In this document: positions 34,634 through 45,957 of the stretch, one piece after another
How the letters are laid out: each line of letters opens with the position of its first letter
How positions within the stretch are numbered: the first letter of the stretch is position 1
DNA from: Xenopus tropicalis
Taxonomy: Eukaryota; Chordata; Amphibia; Anura; Pipidae
Length of the DNA: 64,000 bases
Direction: 5' to 3'
NCBI RefSeq assembly: GCF_000004195.4
Contig: NC_030683.2
Coordinates: 46,575,358-46,639,357 of the forward strand
Translations under genes and position numbers: made by a program
The notes under the pieces: generated by a model
Told to the model about the DNA's origin: nothing
The model's database searches: none
Seen by the model: the letters and a program-made list of their open reading frames with translations, nothing else

Positions 34634-35682
34634 ACATATATATAAAATATACATATTATATTCAAGATATCACATAAGAATTGCTGGAGGCAGGGGTAAA
34701 ACATTCTCCTACTTGTTGATGTGCTCCTATATGGCATCCTATGGGGAACAACTACTTGACCAGGAATCAAAGAGTGCAAAAGTATATTATAGGGACACAT
34801 TTCTGCATTTTATTATAAACTATACCTTTATTTTCAAGTGTTTATCCTTTTAACATGCACTTTAATATGACCTAGTCTGCCCAACTTCATATTTTCTCTC
34901 TGTTCCTTCTAAGTTGAGAATATTTTAGTCCATGCCTTAATCCTCCTGACATGTATTATTCATAAACTTTTTTTGCTCATATACCTCCTTCTGCCAAGCC
35001 ATTCAGTTTTCTATTTACCTTTCTCCTTAAAAAATTAGATCATTATTTTTTTCACTCCTTAATAAACTTACATTTAAAACCCTACAACCCTATTTGCCAA
35101 AAACACCATACACTGTCCATTGCCATTGAGCCTCAGCTGTGAAAATGGTTAATAAAATGGCTTGTGATATCAGCAAGGCTAACAGTCCCCCAAAGAGAAC
35201 CTAATGCATACGTGTGGGTTGGCTGCGTGAATCCAAAGTGTTTTGACACTATACTCGGATTCACTGGGTCTTTTCCAATAGCATCATATGAATAGCAATG
35301 AGTGGTGCTTGTGTCATTAGCTTTTGGCCAGGAATATATCCAACATATGAATTTCACACCTACATAGACCGCAAACCAAGGAATACTGAATATTTTAATA
35401 TACATTGGCAGATTTTGTCAGCAGATTATACAAACGTTTATAATGTAGTACACCAATTCTATGCCTTTAGTCACTGTATACCTGTGCCATGCAAATGAAC
35501 ATTATGCTTATTAATAGAGTTATATTCATGGATGTGCATATTATACAGTATAAATATAAATATAGTAACCAAAGAATTAAAGTAAATAATCCTGATTTAC
35601 AGGCAGCTCAGTGCATACACAACAGGAAACTTATTTCCAAAAAAGTAAAACAAACCAACTGACTTTGATGCATTCCTTTCAG
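34634..35682. other. AT-rich stretch, no gene recognised
   Basis: Frames up to 90 codons on both strands without recognisable motifs or good splice-site framing. No repeat ends were recognised. Confidence 0.4.
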
Positions 35683-36079
35683 TTATAAAGGGGATATAAA
35701 TTCAAAGTACAACATTTCCTAATGAGAGAAACTGTAATTCTAGGCAACTTTCCAATATACATTAACCAAACATGTGCTCTAGTTTTATGGCAATTTTAAA
35801 TATAACTGCAATTAAAAGTCAACATTTTTCTGTCCCTTGCTGGTTTTGTCTCTTGAAACAATGTAGCGAGTCAGCCTTGCATGCTTCTTTGCAGGTCTGT
35901 TAATCAGCTGGTCCCTGCTACATTGTCTCAATAGTCAGAACTTCCAGGGGCAGACAGATAATGCTTTCAACAGCCTCTGTAGAAATAACTTTAAAGCCAC
36001 TGATGTGTTTAATGAATGTGTATTGGAAAGTTTCATTCATTAGGCAAAAATTGCATTTTTCACTTTACATCCCCTTTAA
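35683..36079. mobile_element. TTAA-type MITE (AAAGGGGATGTAAA ends)
   Basis: The left end 'ttataaaggggatataaatt' is the near inverse of the right end 'tttacatcccctttaa'. TTAA is exact on the right and mutated to TTAT on the left. The interior is about 360 bp ('aactttccaatatacattaa', 'ccctgctacattgtctcaat') without coding capacity. It fits the piggyBac-type group by its target site and AAAGGGG ends. Confidence 0.75.
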
Positions 36080-36689
36080 TATATACAACTCCTTATATAC
36101 TAAGGCTGAATATAAGAATAAACTATAGCCAAGCTCTAGAATATTATATAAATGGCACAAATATGCTATTAGCCATCATGATTTATAATTGACATTTAAA
36201 TTATATGTTAAAAAAAAAAAAAGATTACAAATTTCTATGTATAAAAAAAACTGTTTGTGGGGGTGGATATAAATATTAAATAGCCAATTAAGATTCAAAC
36301 CAGCAAACAGGTTAAAAACGTGGCAAGGTGTAAGCAGTCATTATTGTCAATTAATACACATGTTCTTGATATTCCCTGTAAAAAAAGGAAGACAAGAAAG
36401 AAATGAGGGCTGATAGAAAGGAAAAGCTAAAGAACAGATCTGGGTATCCTGGAACACGTGTGTAGGAATCAAAAGTTTGTCCAGAAATAAACCCCAAGCA
36501 GCTGAGGGAAAGCAATAATGTCCCAATGGGATGCAGGGTGGGATAATAGGGCAGGAATGGGAGATCTGATTGGTTATTCTGTTAGATGAGAAATTGGATT
36601 GCTCTTATCTCAGGCATGATGGCATTGCAAGTGAAAACTACATAAGTACATTTTGTATAAGTAGAGACTTATAAGTATAATCATTATTA
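36080..36689. other. AT-rich flank of the CpG-rich island
   Basis: No gene was recognised. If the island at 36690-37570 starts a minus-strand gene, this stretch would be the beginning of its first intron. Confidence 0.35.
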
Positions 36690-37570
36690 TTATTATGAAT
36701 AAAGTTGAGAGTACCTGGGAGGAGAGCGGTGTGTGGGGGGCACAGGGGGCACAGTGCTGGGGTGCAGGAGATGGCTTGCTCTTCCCTTTGTGGATGCTCC
36801 AGGGCTGGGAATCCTTATTTGTCCTCCTCCCTGTTGTTATGAATTCCTTGCAGAGGGTACAGTACAAGTTCAGGAGCGCTGCAGTAATGCTCCCCCTCTT
36901 CTCCCTCCCACCCGGTGTCCCCTCCACCCCTAAAATGAACATCCACAGCCGCCTTCCCTACCGGCTCTCCGGGGAGTCAGGGCTGAGCGGGCATTCTCCC
37001 CGGCACGAATGGAACTTTACTGATATATCCCTTCCTCTGTATGAAGAGACAGCGATCAGCGATCCAAAGGAACAGTCCTGGGCAGTAGCTTCTTTTGTCT
37101 TCTTTATGTTTGTGTCCCCTGCTACAGTCGCTCCTACACCTCCATCCCTGCGCCCAGTAGGAGCGATAGGAGCGATAGGAGTGAGGAGCCCAGCTGGGGA
37201 GCGGGTTATTAGAGCAGGAGCAGATCACTTTAAGAGCAGCAGTTCCTATTGCCGGAGCATGAATATTTCAGTATGGAACCTGCCTCCCTCTGCCCGTGTC
37301 ACGCTTGTTGCTGCTTTGGAGATTGCACAGATCCCCCACAGATGAGATACGATGAGTAGGAAGGGACAGTCGGAGCCAGGGGCTGGGCTGATCACAGTCA
37401 GGCAGATCCTCCTTTTGCTATTGATCAGATGGCACCTCTCATTCAGGGAGGGGTGGGGGTCTCTAAATGATCGGGGGCTGCTTGCTCCTCAGGCAGTGCG
37501 GGCTGGAGGGGAACTGCTGCTGCACAAGCGCCCCCTTCCTACTCCCTGAGCTGGGACCGGGAATAGAGAG
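36690..37570 (-). promoter_or_regulatory. GC/CpG-rich island, candidate promoter
   Basis: This is the only long GC-rich, CpG-containing, non-repeat region in the window. It contains G-rich and C-rich tracts ('gtgtggggggcacagggggc', 'ctccctcccacccggtgtcc'), the tandem 'aggagcgataggagcgatag' and several CCGG sites. On the minus strand there is an A/T box-like 'ctcttaaagtg' (near 37235) and, about 490 bp further, a good splice donor context CCCAG/GTACTC at 36715/36714. I infer a promoter with a first exon on the minus strand. No TATA box is clear, and a plus-strand or bidirectional promoter is possible. No known gene is recognised. Confidence 0.4.
36715..37210 (-). other. candidate 5' exon of an unidentified gene
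   Basis: This proposed exon runs from the promoter-like part to the donor at 36715. A minus-strand ATG at 36942 opens a frame that reaches the donor in phase 0 after 76 codons (beginning MFILGVEGTPGGREK, ending TPLSSQ). It has no signal peptide and no domain that I know. Upstream there is another minus-strand ATG-started short frame (36977-37228), so the exon may be wholly untranslated leader. The plus-strand 216-codon frame over the same DNA (36695-37345) is equally unrecognised. Transcription start and strand are not established. Confidence 0.2.
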
Positions 37571-37894
37571 ATCACACAGCTCAATAAATGGGAGAATATT
37601 CTGCCATCATCCTGTAACAATGTCACTTGCATTATTTAGCTGCATGTGGGATCCTTAACAGAGAGTGTGACAGTCAAATGCACAAAACATGCATCGGAAA
37701 TATTTATTTGAACCCCCATAATAGCAAGAAGCTAATCACGTAGTAAACAGACTTTTTGGAAAGACATGAAATAACTGATGAAAATGCTGCCTGGGAAGGA
37801 CACATTCCTTTATGATAGAAAGGAAGCAAGGACTGATAGTGTAACATTGACTATAACAATGTATTCTTTGGGTTTGGTCTCCCTGGGTCTACAG

Positions 37895-38582
37895 TTTATT
37901 TGTATATGTGTGTGTGTGTACTTGTTGGTGTGTGTGCTTGTGAGTTTGTGTGTGTGTTTGTATGTATGTGTTTGTGCTTGTGTGTGTGTGCTTGTATGTA
38001 TGTATGTATGTATGTGTGTGCTTGTGTGTGTGTGTGTTTGTGTGTGTATGTGTTTGTGCTTGTGTGTGTGGGGGTGGTGGTGTGTGTGTTTGTTGTGTGT
38101 GTGCTTGTATGTATGTGTGTGCTTGTGTGTGTGTTTGTACGTATGTGTGTGTGTTTGTGCTTGTGTGTGTGCTTGTGTGCGTGTGTGTATGTGTTTGTGC
38201 TTGTGTGTGTGGGGGTGTGTGTGTTTGTGTGTGTGTTTGTATGTATGTATGTGTTTGTGCTCCTTGTGTGTGCTTGCATGTATATGTGTGCTTGTATGTG
38301 TTTGTGTGTGTGTATATGTGTGTGTGTGTATGTGTTTGTGCTTGTGTGTGTGTGGGGGTGGTGTGTGTGTGTGTATGTGTTTGTGCTTGTTTGTGGGGGT
38401 GTGTGTGTCTGCTTGTGTGTGTATGTGCTTTTGTGGGTGTGTGCTTGTGTGTGTTTGTGCTTTTGTGTGTGTGTGTTTGTGCTTGTGTGTGTGTGTTGTG
38501 CTTGTGTGTGGGGGGTGGTGTGTGTTTGTGTGTGGGGGGGGTGGTGGTGTGTGTATGTGTTTATGCTTGTGTGTGGGGGGGG
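37895..38582. repeat. TG-rich low-complexity tract, about 0.7 kb
   Basis: It is an irregular array of (TG)n with interspersed TTTG, CTTG, TATG and GGGGTGG pieces. Recurring words are 'tgtgtttgtgcttgtgtgtg' and 'gtatgtatgtg'. It ends in 'ggggggtgtgagagagag'. All six frames lack stops over long distances only because the sequence lacks TAA/TAG/TGA combinations, giving frames of Cys/Val/Leu (plus) or Thr/His (minus). It is not coding. Alternating purine-pyrimidine DNA of this kind can adopt Z-form. Confidence 0.95.
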
Positions 38583-39898
38583 TGTGAGAGAGAGAGGGAT
38601 TGAGTTTCTGCTTGTGTGAGGGACTTAGGTCAGAGCAGGTGACCTGCAGGTAGGACTTGAGGGTGCAGGTATGGGTGCAGGTCTGCATTCTAGGGAGTGC
38701 GCCTCAATAGGCAAGCTTTTCTATCCCCCCCCCCCTGTTTTTTCACCCCACCATCACATCTGGACGTAGTGGGTTGGGTTGTGGAGAATGTAGTTGAGGG
38801 TCGGGTAGTGGATAAAAATGGGGTTTGTAGGTCTAGGTTCATTTTTCAAAAATTGGACCCAGTGCAGGGATTGGGTTATTTACAAAGGCCTCAGGGCAGG
38901 CAGTAAGGACAATGGTCCTAAGCACCTTGTGCCCTCTGGTACTTATCTACATGCCTGCCCCTCATAAATACACCTGTCAAAAAAGACTATTTGCTCCTTG
39001 TTTTGCTCTTGAACCCTGCTTTGCGTTTGGCAAATTACCCTTTTGTGTGACAATGTGGGTATGAGGCATATAAAGATGTGAGTGTGTGAGTGTGAGAGAG
39101 ATAGAGTGTGAGTGTGAGAGAGATAGAGTGTGAGTGTGCCAAGCAATCAGCCCATAGGTGCCTCTAACACTAGAATATATTATTATATGCATCACAACAA
39201 TGAAATGTCAAGTGAAATCTGAAGGAATAAAATGTAAATTGATTTTCTAGCTGAAAATGGATTCTAATCTGAATTCAGATACAATGGGCTGTTTTATTTT
39301 TATTTGATTTGCAGTATATGGGAATTTTCCTTATCAATTTAGGCTGTTTTACAGTTTGTGCCAGATAACTTATTTGATCATTTAATGAAAAAAATATACC
39401 ATGTTTATAAACTGGTTTAACTAGTACTGCGCCCAAAGCAAGTACTTCTTGCCCAGCTTACAGTTCCCCCCCCCCCCCGCTATTCTGTCCCACCCCCTCA
39501 CATTTGTGGCAGTTGACAGCAGCAACCTTACTGCCACAATTGGGAAGAGATGGTGGACTTAAATGACTGGTGGGGATGAGGGGAAAGTTGGCGGAACACA
39601 TATTGAAAAAGACCCCATATGTACCTGCATTAATTTATGATCCCATAAGTCTGCAAGAAAAACTGTAATTGGGCTATATTTGGTCCCCTCATGAGACTCT
39701 TTTATTTTCTAATGTAGGAGGAGGACAAATAGTAGATCCATTTTTTCAAACTGATTGCAAATCAAACCACATTATATATTTTTTATATTCTCTCGTTTTC
39801 ATGATCTCAGCCTCTTGTAAACAGGAGCACTGTAACTAGTACCACAGTAACTAGCCCTGATGTGTGGAGCTCCTTATAGGGGATATATAATTTGTAGG
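38583..39898. other. no gene; small simple repeats
   Basis: No gene was recognised. A poly-C run lies at 38724-38733 and another at 39466-39478. A short 22-bp tandem repeat is listed separately. Confidence 0.4.
39076..39137. repeat. 22-bp tandem repeat, about 2.5 units
   Basis: The unit 'gtgagtgtgagagagatagag' plus one T is repeated with almost no change. The minus-strand Ser/His/Thr frames over it are artefacts of the repeat. Confidence 0.85.
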
Positions 39899-40415
39899 TA
39901 GTGATGGGCGAAAAGTTTCGCCAGGCATGGATTCGCGGCGAATTTCCGCGTTTCGCCATTGGCGGATTGTTTTGCGAAACGGATGAAAAATTTTGCCGCG
40001 GAAAAAATTCGGCGCACGTCCAAAAACGACGACGAAACAATAGCCGCAGGCGACGAAACAAGAGCCGCGCGACGAAACAAGAGCCGCGGGCGACGAAACA
40101 AGAGCCACGCGCAACGAAATAATAGCCGCGCGACAAAACAATAGCCGCGGGCGACGAAACAAGAGCCGTGCGACGAAACAAGAGCCGCGCGCAACGGAAC
40201 AAGAGCCGCGCGCAACGAAATAATAGCCGCGCAACAAAACAATAGCCGCGGGAGACGAAACAATAGCCGCGCGACAAAATAATAGCCGCGGGCGACAATT
40301 TTTTTTGTCGCACGACATTTTCACCGTTTCGCAAATTTTTCGCCGTTTCGCGGATCTTTTCAAAGATTCGCAAATTTTTCAGCGAAGCGAAACGGAACAG
40401 ATTCGCTCATCACTA
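39899..40415. repeat. large fold-back of the TAGTGATGAGCGAA family
   Basis: The left end 'tagtgatgggcgaaaagttt' continues with 'caggcatggattcgcggcga'. The right end 'gaaacggaacagattcgctc' closes with 'atcacta'. At 517 bp it is more than twice the length of other copies, because a tandem array (40029-40295) lies in the middle. CpG is very dense and little decayed, suggesting a young copy or low methylation. Non-coding. Confidence 0.85.
40029..40295. repeat. CpG-dense minisatellite, 13 units of about 18-22 bp
   Basis: The unit is 'gcgacgaaacaagagccgcg' with variants (aacaa/aataa, agagcc/atagcc, gcgg/gcgc). I count 13 occurrences of 'agagcc' or 'atagcc' in register. The minus-strand frames over it (up to 188 codons, Arg/Leu/Phe/Ala-rich) are artefacts. 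The array sits inside the fold-back and seems to have arisen from one of its inner segments. Confidence 0.9.
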
Positions 40416-41355
40416 CTTGTAGGCAATGGTGAATAATATATGTGTCAGCTTTTACCATAGGCTAATATTATCATTATCTTTAAAAATGGCCCCATTTGGA
40501 GCTCCATATAGATCTTCTACCACTTTTAAGTGAAACAGATGGGCAGGACTTGTAGGGTTTTGGAAAAATATTCAATAAATCAGCCCAAAACACACCTTTT
40601 TAAAGAACATCCCTTTTATATGTAGAAGAGTACATTTTTGTTATTCTACACAATATGCCCCCTTTAATATGGCTCTTAGGAATGACACTTGGATATCAGG
40701 CCCATATCTGTACCACACTGCCATTCCTGGATGGAACATCTGCTGTGTATTTAAGGCACATGTAGGTTTAAGTAAATTACAGGGGAAATGATAATGCCAG
40801 TTTGATTCTGTAGGGTATGTGGCAGGTGTTAATGAATGTGTGTTAGCCAAAGCATATGCCCTCTCTCAGCAGGCATTTACCAGTCGCTGTCAGCAAAATA
40901 CAAAGGCACAGGAAAGTGTCATAAGATGTAAACAGTTGGTTTATTGAACCTATTCATGATTACTAATGTCTGTGGCATTGCTTGAACTGCAAGGAATCTG
41001 ACTTTTAGAGATAAGCAAGGATCTCCCTGGGCTAGCTGGGCAATAATTGTCAGCTCTATTGCAACAACAGCCTCCATGTTTATTAGGGTGTTGTGTTTGG
41101 ATACATTTATTTTACAGAGGGAAAACTGCAGATAACATGTTGATCATTGTAAGGGATTATGATAAATAGATATGATATTATGTGCTTCCTGGGCAAGAAT
41201 GGTATGTATGGCTAATGAATATGTCAAACTCATTTTTTTATTCACACACATGAAATAAATTTCAGATTTGCTCTGGGCACTGAATTCATCTACAAATCTT
41301 ACAAATTGTTTTTCCTATAATGCAAACAAGGGAATGTTGGGGAGTTTAAGGGGGG
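40416..41355. other. no gene; possible conserved non-coding DNA
   Basis: No repeat was recognised. 40980-41100 ('gcaaggatctccctgggcta', 'gggcaataattgtcagctc') is unique-looking and balanced; see findings. Confidence 0.35.
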
Positions 41356-41640
41356 CAAGTAAGTTGCAGGTAAAACTCAGTCCCTTTGTTAAATGTATAT
41401 GAAGCAGTAGAATTCTTAATGAATCAGATAAAAGTGAGTGTAGGACTGGCCAGAGGGGATGACTTTGATGTAGTTGGTCAGCTTAAAGCATATTGCAATA
41501 TATGGACAAACAATCCCTGTTTTGCTTAAAGGGGAGGGTATGTCTTGGTAGCTTAATGCACAAAATGCTTAAAGTCCTATATGTACATTTATAATGGGTG
41601 AGTGCAGAGGACCTGTTGTTACTGTCTGTTTCCCATAATG
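41356..41640 (+). repeat. unnamed dispersed repeat, copy 1
   Basis: This segment ('aagttgcaggtaaaactcag', 'aggactggccagaggggatg', 'attgcaatatatggacaaac', 'ttaaaggggagggtatgtct', 'tgggtgagtgcagagg') is repeated at 61657-61935 in the same orientation with high identity. No protein or inverted ends were recognised, so its class is open. It could be an internal part of a larger element. Confidence 0.8.
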
Positions 41641-42538
41641 CAGCTTTATTCTCAGAATTCCAGCATTGTTGCACATCAGGGGACGTTGCATCTGGCTCAA
41701 TTGCAGCCAGTGAATCAAAATTAACGCAATTGCACTTGCACTTTGTCACACATTGTACATAATTGTGCTGGAGTCTGGTTGATGCCATTTGTGTTGCTCA
41801 GCATGTAGCTACCGTTTGCTCCAGTGGTGGCAGTAGTTTTAGGGTTACTCTGCATCAATAGGTGCAACTGTGTTTGATCAGAATGGGAGGCAAGAAGGAC
41901 TGAATGGCACCAAGCACAAATATACAGAGGAGTTTTGGTGCAAGTACCTTTAATGAATTGGGTTTTGCTGCGGGATCATTTGCTGGACCGCAACTGTGCT
42001 TGTGCACATAAAGGTCCCCTATGGAGGTGAACTGACTTTGGCTACATTGTTAAAGAACCAAACAGAACCAAATAACAGAAAGGCATAAACAAATACTACT
42101 TTAAAATGCAACTGATTTACAAATAACTTTAAAACCATTAAAAGTATTTCATTTATGTATATTGGAAAACTTCTTCAAATTACAGCTCCTTTAATTATGC
42201 AAAAAAAAAAACTGTTTTCCAAACTGGTTATTTGTCCAGTTCACATATACTAAACCTTGCAGAAATGTGAATGACTGTAGTGAGCAGAGGCCCTTCCCTG
42301 TCACTATAACTGATTGTAGACGTATTTACTGTGCCGCTGTGCTGTACAGAGCTGATGTATTTGCGGTTGCAATATTAATAAAGGCTAATAGTAATAAAGA
42401 CAGTAATGTAGCAGAATCGTCCAATTAGAGTTTGTTAGCAGTGAGTAGAAAGATACATTGGATCCAGTGAAGATGTTGCCTCCTGCTGGAATATTACAGA
42501 AAGACTAGACTATGAAGGGGATACCCAAACATTTAGTT
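41641..42538. other. no gene recognised
   Basis: Unique-looking AT-rich sequence. At about 42120-42195 'cctttaat' follows 'ttggaaaacttcttcaaatt', perhaps the right end of a decayed TTAA-type MITE, but no left end was found. Confidence 0.35.
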
Positions 42539-42673
42539 CAGGTATGGATCGCTTACCCGGAAACCCGTTATCTGGAAAGTTTCGAATTACGGAAAGGTCA
42601 TCTCCATTATAAGCAAATAATTCCATTTGCTTTAAAAATGATTTCCTTTCTGTATAACAGGTCCCATACCTGT
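42539..42673 (-). repeat. ACAGGTATGGGA-family element, copy 6 (internal deletion)
   Basis: Both inverted ends are kept ('caggtatggatcgcttaccc' and 'aacaggtcccatacctgt'). The middle is missing: 'aaaaatgatttcctttctgt' runs directly into the right end, so about 190 bp are gone relative to the copy at 34309. Orientation as copy 5. Confidence 0.82.
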
Positions 42674-43385
42674 ATTTTACATTTTGTTGATGATTTTACA
42701 TTTCTCAGTCATATTGTACTTAAACAAATATTACACTACCATCTCTTTAATCCATTAACCTTGACAGTGGTAACCATTTGGCCCCACCATGACTAGTTAT
42801 TAACCTATTTTTGACCTGCGCCCTGCTAAACTAGTAAGTTAAGTAAGGTGAGTAATAGAAATCGGTGTAAGCTGTGGACCTTTAGCTATTAGGTCCATAG
42901 GGCTATTATAACCCTTATTTCCAAAAAATTATGGGTTTATGTGATGAAATACACAAAGTTTGCCAAGGTGCAGTAGCAACTAATCATCAGGTAGCATCTG
43001 TTTAAAAGCATCTTATCAAACATGTTATTGCTATGTTTTACTGTACCTAGGCAAATTTGGTACATTTTATTAAATATAGGGGATAGTATTCCTGGAGATT
43101 CCCACCTGCAAAGATTGTGGCAAGTAGCCAGACCAGTGGACTCTACTTCTCCCTACAATGCTAATAAGAAGCAATATTGGGATGACCCCTAACATTTTTC
43201 TGTAGGTTGAGCAGCAGAAACACTAACATTACCTTAGGTCCAACTGCATTTTATCTTGACCACTTATATTACTTATATAAATATGTCAGTAGAATCCAGT
43301 TAGAGCAGAAGCGACTACCCAGGTGTTTGCCAACTTCTGTTGCACATGAGCGTACAATTCTGTCAGTAGCAGGAAAGGTGAGGTC
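42674..43385. other. no gene; diverged fold-back near 42960
   Basis: At about 42960-43080 'tgccaaggtgcagtagcaac', 'tgtttaaaagcatcttatca' and 'gttttactgtacctaggcaa' form a diverged copy of the CTGGGCAGTAAC fold-back family. The rest is unrecognised. Confidence 0.45.
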
Positions 43386-43964
43386 TTAAAGGAGAACTAA
43401 ACCCTAAAAATGAATATGGCTAGAAATGCCATATTTTACATACTAAACTTATTAAACCAGTCTAAAGGTTCACCCTCTCTATAGTAGTAATGATTTAGTA
43501 CTTCATAGTTGTCAAAGGGGGTCACCATACTAGCATCTGTTAGAAGTGTCTGCAACACTCACGTGCTTAGGGGGCTGTTGAGAAGCTAAGCTGAGGGGTC
43601 ATAGAAAATGATCTAGCAGAAAATTAGGTCATATAAGCTGATAGTACAGGGCTGATTATTAAATTCTGATGGTAATTGCACTGGTTTCAGAGTGGTTATG
43701 CACTAATAACCTGTATTAATTACAAATCAGCCTAATATTGTGACATTAAAATTCTGTATATACAGTATATAGTGAGTCGGCCCCTAAACTCAGTAAGTGA
43801 CAGCAGCACAGAGCATGTGCAATGAATCAGCAGAAAAGAAGATGGGGGGCTACTGGGGCATCTGTGGAGGCACATATCTTCCCCTCGGGCTGGTACAGAA
43901 GCCCCAAAAATAATGTGCAACATTTCTGCCCTACTTCTTTATTTAAGCTTTAGTTCTCCGTTAA
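43386..43964. mobile_element. TTAA-flanked MITE (AAAGGAGAACTAAA ends)
   Basis: TTAA stands at both ends. The left end is 'aaaggagaactaaaccctaa', and the right end 'gctttagttctccgttaa' is its inverse. The interior has 'cagcagcacagagcatgtgc' and 'ggtacagaagccccaaaaat', which reappear (reversed) in the fragment at 59238. At about 580 bp it is the longest TTAA-type MITE here. No transposase. Confidence 0.85.
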
Positions 43965-45742
43965 AGATGAGAATTTGCTTTTCACTGTCTGGGCAATGTG
44001 TTTTTATATGACAGGGGAACTACACTGTACATAGGGCAGTAAAATTTGCCCGTGTGGCCCTGATTGTAAAGGTGACTAAATTGTGCCATTCTAGTAAGTG
44101 CCAAACAAGGGTAGGGTTGAGTTCACTTGGTTACTGGAAGCTTAAAATACCAGTTACGCAAACAGGTTGCCAACATACAAACCAGCAGGATGCATTTTTC
44201 ATAAGCAGTCTGTATTAAATGTCAGGTGTGGCATATTCTTGCTGGAACTGATCACTCGCACGCACATTACAATCAGCTAAGCCTGAGATAATATCACTGA
44301 GCTCCAGGAGAAATCAATTTAACTTGTCACTGGGCACATGGCAGATAACAAAAACAATTGGCGATAAAGGGCAATACAATGCATTTTTACCTGAAAGAAC
44401 ATGTTGAAAAATTCGCATTTTATCAGTTTCCTTAACTAAAACACCAAGAGGAAAATTAAGAAGTGCAGTCAAATATACAGTATTCCTGAAGAAGAACAGC
44501 CACCATCTAATACATTTTAGGGCAAAAAAGTATTTTGATAAACAAAGTATTTGGAAAAGTATGTTGATAAAATAACTGCAGGGATTGCAGGGACCCCCTA
44601 AAATTCTATTTTCTTTTGTCTCAATGGTCACTTATATATAGATCCTCACCCTTAGTATGAATAATAATATAGAAGCTTCCAAGGCAGGTAGCAGGAAGGA
44701 TTCTAGTCTCTTGCCCATGTGCATGGGCCTTTTTTGAAAGTGAAAAATGGACAGAACTCTTCTGCTTTAGCTACTGACCATTGTATCATAGGATACAAAA
44801 CATACATTTTAATTTCAATTTTGATGCTACTGTTGATGAAACTTTAAGACTAGTTAGGAGCAACAGTGGGTGTTATACACAGTGGCACTTAGAGTAAAAG
44901 ATTGCAGTTACAACATCATTAGAATGAAAACATTTTGACAAATTACTCTTCCCTGAAAAGTAAACAACTGGGGACAAACATTATATCAGTAATAGTGGAA
45001 ACAATGGCAGAAGCAAATGAATCCCCTTTCTCAAAGCTTCATGCATTCCTTATAGGGCAGCAGCAGATGTATAATATAATATGGAGCAATTGTTTCTCAG
45101 AGTTAAACTGCATTTGTTGTGCCTGGACCCTGCTGTGCCCACCTGAAGATACAGAAGCCCGATGGCACAGAACAAGTTTTTCTATAAAGTGGCCATGTGG
45201 AGCTTAGTAAACATCTACTTGTTGTTTGAACTTTTAGGTGGTTGGCATGCGCTCTCCATTGCTGAGTTAGTGCCTAGTGCAGCTTTGTCATACAGAGAAA
45301 GCATAAGTCTCCCTGACACCAGTATAAGGCTTTGTGTCATTGCGCTGCTGTACCTTCAGGCTTAAACAGTAATTGGTGACTAAAGCTCATCATTTATAGT
45401 TTTGTGTTGGGGATTTAGCAACCCATTAATACTTATGCCTCTACCCAAGTGTAAAATGCTTTATTTAAATGTAAATAGAAACACAAAGGAGTCTATGTGT
45501 TCACTGCAAACTGACATGGTGCCGCTTGGGTGCACTAAGGTTGCCTTTGTTTTATACATGCCTTGGGCAGCCCCTATACACATGTATGATTCTACAATTC
45601 ACCTCTAAAAATTTCAACACCTATTCAAAAATGGCCTGTGACCACGCACTAAGCTACACAAAGCACTCAGAAAGCAGATTTTGGGGAAAACATAAAGGGA
45701 TCTAATTTGCCAACACTTGGCACATTTGCCCTTCTGAAAACT
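43965..45742. other. AT-rich stretch, no gene recognised
   Basis: Frames of up to 105 codons (minus 44314-44631, plus 44935-45207) show no recognisable domain. No repeat ends were recognised. Confidence 0.4.
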
Positions 45743-45957
45743 TGTGATGAGCAAATCTGTCCAGCTGACTTCAGTGCACTGAAGTCTGAGGTTATTTTTT
45801 CTCAAGTTTTTTTATCACTCCAAATGCAGTCTATGGTCTCGTAACTTTTTTTTATGCATCCAGCATTTTTTTACACGCACAGCATGTGGTGAAAGTTTTT
45901 GCTAAAAAATTTGCTGATGGCGAAATTTGAAATTTTGCCACAAATCCATGCCTGGTA
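45743..45957. repeat. fold-back element, TAGTGATGAGCGAA family, diverged
   Basis: The left end is 'tgtgatgagcaaatctgtcc' and the right part 'tttgctgatggcgaaatttg', 'ccacaaatccatgcctgg'. The middle is changed ('agctgacttcagtgcactga'). It has the same orientation as 14769. Confidence 0.65.

Noticed and set aside
34138..34853. Overlapping 70-106 codon frames on both strands
   Set aside because: They lie over an inverted pair of ACAGGTATGGGA repeats and read the repeat, not a gene.
36695..37345. 216-codon plus-strand frame in the CpG-rich island
   Set aside because: No recognised domain or signal peptide; GC-rich DNA has few stops. Kept only as a promoter-like region with a possible minus-strand exon.
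37778..38688. Long open frames over the TG-rich tract (up to 292 codons, Cys/Val-rich or Thr/His-rich)
   Set aside because: All come from one low-complexity repeat; no domain, no start context, and frames are open on both strands at once.
39807..40373. Minus-strand frames of 129-188 codons, Arg/Leu/Phe-rich
   Set aside because: They translate the 13-unit minisatellite in a fold-back element; three frames are open together, which is typical of repeats.
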